Shown piece after piece: positions 53,645 through 63,600 of a stretch of 64,000 bases of DNA. The stretch is taken from contig CM029381.1 of assembly GCA_017165825.1 (NCBI GenBank), positions 4,091,865-4,155,864 on the forward strand, given 5' to 3'. The notes beneath the pieces were generated by a model, which saw only the letters and a program-made list of their open reading frames with translations, searched no databases and had not been told where the DNA came from. The position numbers were made by a program, and so were the translations under genes. This DNA comes from Hepsetus odoe (Eukaryota; Chordata; Actinopteri; Characiformes; Hepsetidae). Each line of letters starts with the position of its first letter. Position 1 is the stretch's first letter.

Positions 53645-55087
53645 TTACTTCACTAGTTTATATTGACTGATGATGTAAAGAGATTGAACCAACTCCCAGT
53701 TTATCTCACTAGGTGACACTATTAAGGAAATGCATTTTAAAAGCTGAATAAAAATTAGTTAATTAAGAGATTAAAAATAGCAGCTGGTCTTACTTTTGTA
53801 TATTGTTAAAAAAAAAAGATTTCATTTTGTGGAGCAGTTTTAAAAAAGAGATGTTAATCCTTTTGAGTTAAGCCATCTTTCTGTTTAGAATATGAAATCT
53901 AGCTTCACCTCACAGATCTGGTCATTAACTAAAAATGTTTCATTGGTCTAATCGCAGTCCTCAGAGATAGTATTTTTGTTTTTGAAAGCTTTGCTGTTGA
54001 CTTGATATTCAGATATGACATTTAAGCTTCCTGCACTTTGATTTGCTGTAGTTATCAGTAGTAATTTTCTTACCTCATACGAACAATAAAGATACAATTT
54101 CATTCTGTACTCTTTTGTTCATTAAAAAAATAGACAGAATACAATAAGCTTTCTTTTTTTTTTTTTTTTTTTACATTTTTCAACAACAACTTAAGCATTA
54201 ATTTTTCATTAACACGTTGCTTCTTTATCTAAAGAAATCCATTCTGAACTTTATTTTTTCTGTAAGTATGAGCATGAGGGTTTTGTGGGCCTAATTAGGC
54301 CTTGTGTATATACACCTCTGAGAGTCACAACAGAGCTGTCAATCTGCTTGTTGTTGTGGTGTGTTTTATTTGAGTACTGGGTTATGCTTACATGGTGTGC
54401 TTGTATATTGTCTACCAATAAAGTCCTTGTCTGTGATCCTGACTCTGAATATGTCTCCTGCCTCTTCATCCTCAGTTTATGGTCATTCACTGTGGTTATA
54501 CTGTGGCAGAAGTAACGTTGCTCAGTGAAGAGCGGGGCATTGTGAGGCACAGATGAAAAAAAAAAGCCGACCAATTGTTTGGGTGAGAAACGTGTGTCTT
54601 GCCAAATTCTATTGGTAGCTTTGACATGACAGCCCTTTATTGTGACATAATCAGATTTAGTACTGCCATAGCAACTGGCCAGCAGTGTGTTGCATTCAGT
54701 CTAAAAATATATCAGAAGTGTTTTAGTTCAGCTTTGAGCAAACATCGAGCTTAAGAGTCTTCAGACATCTTCCCAAAGTCTTGTCTCATATATGATTTAG
54801 TGATAGAAACAGATTTTTTAAAATAATAATAACAAAATCTGCAAGCAAATAAATAAGAGAGGGGAATTTTCTGTTGATGAAGTTTCTGAAGAAAGAAGTT
54901 TCTTTTGATGAAGTTAGGAAGTTGGCCCCAGGATCAGAAGGACGTGGGTTTGAATCCCAGAAAAAAGAAAGAAATAAAAACCCTTTACATTCCAGTTTGC
55001 CTGTGCTTTCTTGTCTTGTGTTTAAATGTCATCCGATGCTTATTTATTTACTATTAATAATGTTAGAAAATTTTGTATCAGTATCTG
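53645..55087 (-). repeat. inverted duplication Y, right arm
   Basis: Reverse complement of 33060-34985 minus the solo LTR. It begins near tatattgactgatgatgtaa and ends near atcagtatct, where an LTR starts. Confidence 0.85.
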
Positions 55088-55308
55088 TCACGTGTGTTAG
55101 GTTTTGGGCACGCTAGAGGGCGCTCTCTGTCATGTGTGTGGTGTTTTGGGCACGCTAGAGGGCGCTTTCGGTCACATACAAGGTGTTTAGGGTACGCTAG
55201 AGGGCGCTCTGTTCTGACTAAGCACACCTGAGCCCCTGCGGGCAGGTGTGCATCATTGGGGCTGACTATTTAAGCCCCGATGAGTCAGAACAGAGCGCGG
55301 CTCATTAG
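55088..55308 (+). repeat. LTR with three ~42-bp U3 repeats, cut by gap
   Basis: Starts around TGTCACGTGTGTT. Three tandem units of about 42 bp each hold cgctagagggcgct (55087-55211). A promoter half follows, with the dyads ttctgac/gtcagaa, cacacctg/caggtgtg and ggggct/agcccc around tatttaag (55267). It is related to the LTRs at 9339 and 34991. The rest is in the gap. Confidence 0.7.
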
Positions 55309-55808
55309 NNNNNNNNNNNNNNNNNNNNNNNNNNNNNNNNNNNNNNNNNNNNNNNNNNNNNNNNNNNNNNNNNNNNNNNNNNNNNNNNNNNNNNNNNNNN
55401 NNNNNNNNNNNNNNNNNNNNNNNNNNNNNNNNNNNNNNNNNNNNNNNNNNNNNNNNNNNNNNNNNNNNNNNNNNNNNNNNNNNNNNNNNNNNNNNNNNNN
55501 NNNNNNNNNNNNNNNNNNNNNNNNNNNNNNNNNNNNNNNNNNNNNNNNNNNNNNNNNNNNNNNNNNNNNNNNNNNNNNNNNNNNNNNNNNNNNNNNNNNN
55601 NNNNNNNNNNNNNNNNNNNNNNNNNNNNNNNNNNNNNNNNNNNNNNNNNNNNNNNNNNNNNNNNNNNNNNNNNNNNNNNNNNNNNNNNNNNNNNNNNNNN
55701 NNNNNNNNNNNNNNNNNNNNNNNNNNNNNNNNNNNNNNNNNNNNNNNNNNNNNNNNNNNNNNNNNNNNNNNNNNNNNNNNNNNNNNNNNNNNNNNNNNNN
55801 NNNNNNNN
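55309..55808. other. assembly gap (500 N)
   Basis: Third gap of placeholder length, within an LTR element. Confidence 0.99.
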
Positions 55809-56190
55809 TTAGAAAAAGTTTCAGACTTAGGCTCACACCTCAATTTTCCACGACACGTGCTCAACCCACTGCTGTTCACAGTGAAGACCCACGACTGTGC
55901 AGCCAAGCACAACTCGAACCACATCATCAAATGTGCTGATGATACATCCGTGGTGAGTCTGATCAGCTGTGGAGACAAGGCCGCGTACAGCGTAGAGGAG
56001 ATACTGTCTGTTGTCTGCACTTGTTGCCTTGTCTTATGTCTTATTTTGTATCTTATGTTGTGTGTTGTGTCTTATGTTGTGTCTGATGCTGTCTTGTGTG
56101 TAGCGCCTGGGTCCTGGTGGAACGTTATTTCATTTCACAATGTACTGTGTATATGGCTGAAATGACAATAAAAAACCTACTAGACTTGTC
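55809..56190 (+). mobile_element. Rex1-like LINE 3' fragment with internal deletion
   Basis: An RT piece (LNPLLFTVKTHDCAAKHNSN, IIKCADDTSVVSLI; ADD box) is joined after 55999 directly to the 3' UTR that ends ggctgaaatgacaataaaaa. It is the same family as the element at 4430-7794. About 1 kb of the element is missing between the two parts. Confidence 0.75.
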
Positions 56191-56690
56191 AAATCCTGTT
56201 TAACCGAACCACCACCAAATTCTCACCAATCAAACTACCACCAACTACTCTCCAAACTATTTTTTACTGCTCTCATAACAAACTATCATCATCTACTCTC
56301 CAAACTACTCTCCAGACTGTCTCCAACTACACTTAAACAGAACTGCTGCCAGCTCCTTTCCAAACAAACATCCCTGCAAAAATACTACTCTCCAATGGAA
56401 CTACTGCCAACTGCTCTCCAAAGAAACTGTTTATTCTGAACAGAAATACCACCACCTACCCTCCAACTACTCCCAAAACAAGCTACATTATAACTAAACT
56501 ACCAATGAAAACTAACCAAAATACCATCAACTACTTTTCAAATATACTTTCAGCAAGCAATGGCCAAACAAACTACCTCCAACTACTCCAATACCATTGT
56601 CACCAACTGCTCCCCAGCCAACCTACCGTCAAACAGCCACAAACTACATTCAAACAATCTACCATTCATTCAGTACTATCAACACCTATA
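56191..56690. repeat. degenerate CAACTACTCTCCAAACTAC-type low-complexity repeat
   Basis: About 500 bp of loosely repeated, C- and A-rich words (aactactctccaaacta) with no gene motif. It runs into the L2 RT. Confidence 0.6.
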
Positions 56691-57718
56691 CTTGAATGCT
56701 TCCTTGACCTCAGGTGTAGTCCCCAATCAGTTCAAAACAGCATAGGTCAGACCACAGCTTAAAAAACCTAACTTGGACCCTCGCTCACCAAGTAATTATA
56801 GACCTATCTCTAATGTCCCGTTTCTCTCTAAGATTCTAGAAAAATTAGTTGCGATACAACTTCAGTCATATCTAGACACGCATAATCTCTTAGATAAATT
56901 CCAATCAGGCTTCCGGCACGGCCATAGCACAGAAACTGCTCTAACTAGAGTGGTGAATGATATAATGGTTTCAAGCGAGGCAGGAAACATTACTGTTCTT
57001 GTGCTGTTAGATCTTAGTGCTGCGTTTGACATGGTGGATCACTCCATTTTAGTAAATAGGCTTCACTCCACTGTCGGCATTACCGGAACAGCCCTTAAAT
57101 GCTTCAAATCCTATCTCACAAACCGTTATTTCTTCATCCAAATGGATGATTATGGCACCCCCTCATCTATGTCACTAGTTAATTATGGAGTCCCACAAGG
57201 GTCGGTGTTGGGCCCAGTGCTCTTCTCCCTCTACATGCTTCCACTAAGCACTATTATACAGAAGCATAATGTTAGTTACCACTCCTACGCTGATGACAGT
57301 CAGCTATACTTATCTGTTAAATCATGTGATAAAGCATCAACCGGCACTTTAATTAGCTGCCTCAATGATATTAGGAATTGGATGAATTACAACTTCCTCT
57401 CACTAAACCCTGAAAAAACTGAGCTGTTCTTGTTTTGTAGCAGTGATGTACATAGGGCCAACTTTATTTCGCAGATCCGGGATATAGGGTTGAAGTTTTC
57501 AGTTAGTACTCTGGCACGTAACCTTGGTGTTATTTTTTATTCAAATCTTTCATTTAATCTCCCTGTTAATGCAATTGCGAAGATATGCTTCCTGCAACTT
57601 TGGAACATTGCCAAACTATGGTGTTTTCTGTCAATGGAAGACACAGTGAAAGTAGTACATGCATTTGTAAACAGTAGATTAGATTACTGTAATGCCCTAC
57701 TCTCTGGATTAATAAATA
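56691..57718 (+). mobile_element. L2-group LINE RT fragment
   Basis: Starts with SGVVPNQFKTA and runs through RT to SRLDYCNALLSGL. It is truncated at both sides: no endonuclease, no 3' UTR or tail. It joins histone H4 sequence at 57719-57721. Confidence 0.85.
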
Positions 57719-57975
57719 ATCGTAAGGTTCTTCGCGACAACATCCAGGGAATCACCAAGCCTGCTATTCGCCATCTGGCTCGCCTTGGCGGAGTCAAGCG
57801 TATCTCGCGTCTGATCTACGAGGAGACTCGCGACGTGCTGAAGGTCTTCCTGGAGAACGTTATCCGCGATGCCGTCACTTACACCGAGCACGCCAAGAGG
57901 AAGACCGTCACCGCCATGGATGTGGTTTACGCGCTGAAGCGCCAGGGACGCACCCTGTATGGTTTTAAAGGCTAA
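56773..57975 (+). CDS. open fusion ORF: L2 reverse transcriptase + histone H4 core
   Basis: 400 codons without a stop. Residues 1-316 are L2 RT: NYRPISNVPFLSKILEKLV, FQSGFRHGHSTETAL, LLDLSAAFDMVDHS (Asp 80), PQGSVLGPVLF (141-151), SYADDSQLYL (YADD 172-175) and PEKTELFLF. Residues 317-400 are histone H4 from Arg19 to the C-terminus and natural stop. The tail residues 1-18 and the H4 promoter are missing. A TAG at 56743-56745 closes the RT frame upstream, so 56773 is only the first ATG. It could arise by recombination; expression is not shown. Confidence 0.8.
   Translation: MDPRSPSNYRPISNVPFLSKILEKLVAIQLQSYLDTHNLLDKFQSGFRHGHSTETALTRVVNDIMVSSEAGNITVLVLLDLSAAFDMVDHSILVNRLHSTVGITGTALKCFKSYLTNRYFFIQMDDYGTPSSMSLVNYGVPQGSVLGPVLFSLYMLPLSTIIQKHNVSYHSYADDSQLYLSVKSCDKASTGTLISCLNDIRNWMNYNFLSLNPEKTELFLFCSSDVHRANFISQIRDIGLKFSVSTLARNLGVIFYSNLSFNLPVNAIAKICFLQLWNIAKLWCFLSMEDTVKVVHAFVNSRLDYCNALLSGLINNRKVLRDNIQGITKPAIRHLARLGGVKRISRLIYEETRDVLKVFLENVIRDAVTYTEHAKRKTVTAMDVVYALKRQGRTLYGFKG
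57721..57975 (+). pseudogene. H4: histone H4 gene, 3' part (residues 19-102)
   Basis: 84 residues of H4 (RKVLRDNIQGITKPAI, YEETRDVLKVFLENVIRDAV, TVTAMDVVYALKRQGRTLYG) with five changes from the near-invariant vertebrate protein: R36H, R40L, G48R, G56D and G101K. H4 is under extreme constraint, so five changes point to relaxed selection. The N-terminal tail, which carries the main acetylation sites, is replaced by RT. The gene is intronless, as expected for a replication-dependent histone. Confidence 0.95.
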
Positions 57976-58005
57976 ATGCTCAACTGGAACATTTATAAAC
58001 CCAAC

Positions 58006-58021
58006 GGCTCTTTTAAGAGCC
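58006..58021 (+). terminator. histone mRNA 3' stem-loop
   Basis: GGCTCTTTTAAGAGCC, a perfect 6-bp stem with a UUUA loop, 31 nt after the H4 stop and flanked by CCAAC on both sides. It is the SLBP-binding element of replication-dependent histone mRNAs. A purine-rich downstream element is only weakly seen (about 58036). Confidence 0.95.
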
Positions 58022-58139
58022 CCAACACATTTAATCAAAAGTGCTAATTTCTAATTTCACCTTAAAATAGTTTTTATCACATAGGATATGGGTCTAGAAA
58101 TATAAGCGAGGAAATGCTTTCTTGATGGGTCATTTAATA
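58022..58139. other. histone 3' flank
   Basis: AT-rich, nothing further recognised. Confidence 0.4.
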
Positions 58140-58680
58140 AAACCATTGTGTTAACACCATTCGACCGTCCGAGGTGTCAGTCGTTCAGCGAAAAATTCTT
58201 GTGCACGTCTGTGTAATATTTTTTGCATTTATTGGGAGGACCGTTCCAATTCCAGAATTGGAAACGGATTGTCTGCTGTAGCTGTGGAGGCAAAATTTGT
58301 TCTAACCTTGATTTAGTATATCATGTTTTGTAACGTGTTGTTGTTTTCGACATAAGGCAGAAAGATAAATTGGACAGAATGTCCCGGACAGGTCTCTTGC
58401 TAGTGCAAAAGACGTAAACAGATAAAGGAAAAGAGTTAAGAAGGGACTTAGACAAAGCAACTTTCAGGCTTACTGGGACTTGAAGGTCAAAGGGAGGTAG
58501 GCCTGCGGCCCAAAATGTGTATAAGAACCTCTGTTTTTATGTATTCGGGGCTTCCTCTTGTATTCTCGGCGGAGTGCGAGTGGAATCCTCACTGTAGTGA
58601 TTATTAAACTCTTTGGTAGGACTGATCATCTCGGGGTCCAAAACATACCCGACCCCTAACCTCCAATTGCAGAGAAGAGG
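58140..58680 (+). repeat. probable retroviral LTR (borders unresolved)
   Basis: Precedes a gag ORF. It has TATA-like gtataagaac (about 58520), an ATTAAA signal (about 58604) and a U5-like stretch ending ccaattgca (about 58672). No second LTR is in the window to fix the ends, and the primer-binding site is not clear. Confidence 0.5.
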
Positions 58681-59090
58681 GGCTTGGCGTAGCGTCGCTG
58701 GGGCCTCCGCCGATGGACTCTACGAGCTAGAATAGTGGAACGGTCAGTGAGCACCTTCTTCTTTCCCTTAATTTTCTGTTGTTGCCTTTTGCCCTTATCT
58801 CTGGTTGATTTAACAAGCATCTTAATCTAAGAATATGGGGTGATTGAGAATTAGAAATTCTCCAGCTGTGGGGTACCATAGTGGCAGTACGCAGTGGACC
58901 TAAGGTGGGGCCTTAGGTGACCTAAGGAGGAACCTTAGGTGGGGACCTAACCTAAAACGGGGGAGTGAAGTGAAATTGGGGATCGGTCCAACTCTTTCAA
59001 GGTAAGGTTTACCTTCCCTGTCGGTGACGATCGACAGTAGATGTTGTAGTGCTACACCTGTCTGGGACAGGAACGGGACTGCGTTTGACT
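58681..59090 (+). other. leader of the second endogenous retrovirus
   Basis: Untranslated stretch between LTR-like sequence and gag. It contains repeated cctaaggtggggacct-type words at 58900-58960, which may form a packaging-type structure. Function is not shown. Confidence 0.35.
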
Positions 59091-59321
59091 ATGGGGACCT
59101 CACACTCAAAAGATCTGGGAAAAAGGGTAAATGAGAATTGCGAAAGAATGCTTGTTATGAGACAGAGATATGGGGAGGAAGCAACTGATTTAATGATATT
59201 GAGCAGATGGGTTGTGAAATATGGATTTCCAGCAGAGGGGACCTTTAATACTAAAATCTTGAAAGAACTACAGGAGAAACAAAGCGGAATGGCAAGAAAA
59301 TTGGAAGGGCAAAAAAATTGA
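59091..59321 (+). pseudogene. second ERV gag, matrix N-terminus
   Basis: ATG at 59091 gives MGTSHSKDLGKRVNENC, with Gly2 in a good N-myristoylation context, as in retroviral matrix proteins. It continues about 76 residues to a stop at 59321. The next gag piece is in another frame from about 59325. This retrovirus is not the same family as the one at 25.7-31.5 kb. Confidence 0.65.
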
Positions 59322-59324
59322 ATG

Positions 59325-60261
59325 TAAAAAACTGCAAAGGCAGGAATTGGAAGAAAAAGTGTTAAAAACCTGGTTGACAGAAGCAGAGAACAGGGATAGG
59401 AAGAAAATACGCAGGCCTGTGGCTTATGCCGCACCCATACTACATAATATGTCATCTGCTGGTACTAACCCTCTTCTTTCTTCTGAGCATTCTGACCCAC
59501 CAGTAGGCCAGTTCCCGTTCCTGACCGAGACAGACCTGGATGCCCCTCCTCCCAGACAACAAGAAGCAACACCAGTCATAGGGACTGCTTCGACTATGAA
59601 CCTTAGCGCTTCTCCCACGGAACGACCATGGACAAGATCTCAGCCATCACAGCAGGCAGAGGCGATCCAGGTGCCATCACAGCGAGAGGAATTTCCTCCT
59701 CCTCCACCTCCACCACCACCCCCTACACCCGCAGAGAACACTTTCACCATGCCAATGATCGAGGTGGCAGGGCAGGTCGGGTCGATGCTGGTGTATAGAC
59801 TATGGTCCTATGAGGAAATGAAGGCAGTCCTACTAGGCCAAGGGAAGTCTATTGATATAGGCGGCGACCGGTACGTCGAGCAACTGATGACTTTCTGCAG
59901 AGAGTTCAGGCCAACCATCACTGAACTACGCCGCCTTCTGATCCTACATCTGGGACCAGCAGGGTGGATGAAAGTGGAGGACGGGTTTCCAATAGAATAT
60001 ATGAATGAAAGGAGCGTACAGCCCAGGTGGGATCACAAAGAGAACAGTTGTTATCTCCATGCAGTAGATCTTCTGTGCAAGGCGCTATTGGATGCATTCC
60101 CACAGACTGCAAACACTTCAAAATTGGAGAGCTGCAAGCAGGGACCGGACGAGACAGTGACTGACTTTTATGCAAGACTGGATCAGGTGTTTGAAACTTG
60201 CAGCGGCCTACAGAAACCTGGGACCCTGGGTGATGTACCATGCCATGGGAATGTTATCTGA
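59325..60261 (+). pseudogene. second ERV gag, Pro-rich region and capsid, truncated
   Basis: 305 codons. Residues 27-35 begin a Pro/Ser-rich spacer with a run of ten Pro (117-126). The capsid follows from about residue 134 (TMPMIEVAGQVGSMLVYRLW), with LRRLLILHLGPAGWMKVED and a homology-region-like motif (CKQGPDETVTDFYARLDQVF). Then the frame leaves known gag. No nucleocapsid or pol follows, because a Rex3 fragment is joined at about 60329. Confidence 0.65.
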
Positions 60262-60328
60262 GGAACACCCTACTGAATGGATTACGCGCCGTGGTAAGAT
60301 AGGAAGTAGAACAATCCTGCATCGGATG

Positions 60329-60632
60329 TTCCTCACCTATGGTCACGAGCTGTGGGTAATGACCGAAAGAACAAGATCACGAATACAAGCGGCCGAAATG
60401 AGTTTCCTTCGCAGGGTGTATGGGCTCTCCCTTAGAGATAGGGTGAGAAGCTCAGTCATCCGGGAGGGCTCAGAGTAGAGCTGCTGTTCCTCCGCATCGA
60501 GAGGAGCCAGATGAAGTGGCTCGAGCATCTGATTAGGATGCCCATTGGACACCTCCCTGGTGAGGTGTTCCGGGCACATCCCACCGGAAAGAAACCCAGG
60601 GGAAGACCCTTGACACGCTGGAGAGACTATGT
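60329..60632 (+). mobile_element. Rex3 3' coding fragment
   Basis: Reads FLTYGHELWVMTERTRSRIQ, LSLRDRVRSSVIREG, RSQMKWLEHLIRM and GHLPGEVFRAHPTG. It is the region after RT, matching Rex3 copy 2 at 45420-45725. Both sides are cut: on the left by retroviral gag, and on the right, at ATGTC (60628-60632), by a Tx1-type LINE. Confidence 0.85.
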
Positions 60633-63600
60633 CGGGACCTCCTCTGCTGGCAGGCTCGGGCACTGCAGGGTGGCGGTTATGGCCCACAGGTCCCTGGCCA
60701 GGCCGCACTCCCAGAGGGCATGTAGCACAGTTTCTGGCACGTTGCAGCCCGCGCTGGGACACGTAGATGTTTGTGCCATTCCCCGGGAGTGCATCACGGC
60801 CCTGACCGGGAGGACCTCGTGAGCCACCATCCATGACAGGTCTTTGTGCCTGTTTAGGAGTCCTGAATAGGCTGCATTGCGCCACGCTATTTTTGCCTCC
60901 TCTAGAGTGAGGCCACGCACTGGACATACTGGCTCCCTGTCTTGGACAACAGAAACCATAGATTTTGCGTTTCTTAAAATTGTAATGTCTTCTTTTTCCA
61001 ATAAAAATCCTCTCAAAAATGTCTTTATAAAACCAAGATGTCGGGGGAGGTTAAAAGACACTGGAGTTCTCAAGTCCACTTTCAATATTCCTATGCTCCG
61101 CAAGTACGTTCCAGTCCAGAACTTGACAAAGGCTGCTGTCTTATTTTCTTTGGAAGCACTGGTCGCATAGTTCACATGGAGAGTCGTATACTTGCTTCCT
61201 AAAAACAAAAGGGGATCAGGAAGTCCTTTTCCTCCATTTTCTTTTCTTCTTTTGACTACTTCTCTTCTCACTCTTTCCCATCTTGACCCCCACAGGAAAT
61301 AGAACACTGCTCTCTCATATTCTAAGAGGAAGGATCTGGGGGGCGGAAAAACACAACACAACAATAAGAGCAATGGTAAAATTACAGCCTTGATAATTAA
61401 AATTTTCCCTTCCATGGTCAATTTCCTTGTACTCCAAAACCCCAGTCGTTGTCTGACTTTCGCTAACACCTCTGGCCAATTTCTCTCCCCGCCTCCTTTT
61501 TTATCAAATTTCACTCCTAAAACTTTAAGATCTGAGTCCTTAAAAACCATTTCAAGTCCCTCTTTGTCCACCTTTCCCCACGGACCGAAGAGCTGGGCCT
61601 CGGACTTGTTCCTATTCAATCTAGCGCCCGAGGCCCGACCGTACCAGTCAGTCACGTCCAGTGCTCTTTGAATAGATGTAATGTCTGTGCACAATAGGGT
61701 GATATCGTCCATGTACAACACGCACTTAGCCGTCAGTCCGCTCGTCCCTGGAACTTCTAGTCCTTTGATCCATTCATCCCTTCTCAAGATCTGTGCCAGT
61801 GGCTCGATACAAGCCACATACAAGAGCGGAGATAACGGACACCCCTGACGGACACCGCTGCGTATAATTACCGCTTTTGATAGGTGCCCGTTAACGAGGA
61901 TTCTACTGGTCATTCCATCATATAGCAATCCCACCCACGCTCTGAACTTCCCTGGGAAACCCTTTTTTTCCAATACCTGAAACAGGTACTGGTGCGAGAC
62001 TCGATCAAAAGCTTTTTCAAAATCTAGATTAATGACTGCCAGCCTGATGTTTCTGTCTCTCGCGTAACAGATGGCGTCTCTGATCAGTACGAGGCTGTCT
62101 GTGATCTTTCTCCCTGGCACAGCACATGCTTGATCCGGGTGGATCACGTCTCCTAAAACCGTCGACATACGCATGGCTAAAATTTTACTAAAAAGTTTGC
62201 AGTCGGTATTTAAAAGGGTAATCGGTCTCCAATTTCTAATGTCCGTCCTGTCATCTTTTTTATAAAGCAAGGAGACTATCCCCAGCCTAAAACTGTCCGG
62301 CAGTCGGCCAAGTCTTTCGAAATCCTTAAAAACAGCCAGCAGATCATGCGCTAAAATGTCCCAAAATGTCAGATAAAATTCCACAGGCAGCCCATCCAGT
62401 CCTGGGGACTTTCCCCGCTTAAAACTTCTCAAACACTTTTCCATTTCTAAAAGGCTAAAATCTTGAGATAAAAGCACGTTCTGCCCCACAGATTGTTCCA
62501 AAAAACCCAGCAGCTCACTTATCGAATGTTCATTCACTTCTTTTTCATCATACAAGTTCCCATAAAATTCTTCCACTATACTTAAAATCCCTTTTGTATC
62601 ATCTGCCTCTATCCCTCCTTCTCTTAACTTAGTAATTGTGCCCCCTTTTTTCATCACTTTTTTAAAGAAGTATCTGGTGCATTTCTCTCCCTCCTCAATT
62701 TCTTTTTCTTTGCACCTTAAGATAACTCCCTTACTCTTTTTCTCCGACAAGGCTACCATTTCCTTTTTAACTTCTTGAATTTCTTGACTAAAATCAAAAC
62801 CACTATTTAAAAGGTTATAGTATCTCTGGAGTCTTTTCTGCAGCCCCATCATGCATCTCTTATCTTTGTTTCTAATTCTTTTCCCCGTCGTCATAAAATA
62901 CTGTCGCGTCCAGTCTTTCACCTTCTCCCACCACTGTGCGCGTGAATCAAACATGTCTTGTAAGGTCTGCCATTGGCTGAAACGTTCCCTATATTCCTCC
63001 ACAATTTCCTTATTTTGCAACAGGGAGCAGTTCAGCTTCCACAGGCCTCTCCCTGCTGTCACACCAGTTGCCAGTGATAAGGTGCACGATAGCATGGCGT
63101 GGTCGGAAAAAAAGACGGGAGTTAATGTTGCATCTATTGGCGGGCAGTCCCTCGCAAAAACATAGTCAATTCTTGAAGCTTTGGTACCATCGCCACTGAT
63201 CCAGGTGAAGCCCTCCGCTTTCGGATGCAGAATTCTATAACAGTCACCTAATTTAAAATCTTTCACCATGTTCTGCAATAAAACTGATGTCTTGTCCAAT
63301 CTAAAGTCCTCCCCAACCCGTTTCCTATCTCTTTTTGATAAAACACAGTTAAAATCCCCTGCCATCACCAGAGGGATTCTCCCTAGCATGTGGGGCTGCA
63401 ATTCCTCCAAAAGTGCATATCTCTCGTTTTTCTCATTAAAACCGTATACATTAAGAATATTAAAATCATTTCCAGAAGAGGACAGATTTGCTAAAAGTGC
63501 CCGACCGTCCCTCACCACTGTGCTTCCCTTCACCAGAATGTTGGGGTTTTTAATTAAAACTGCTACATCATCCGCTTTATTAAAATTGGACCCACTCCAC

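Noticed and set aside
57721..57975. Functional histone H4 gene
   Set aside because: The N-terminal 18 residues and promoter are missing and five substitutions occur in a near-invariant protein.
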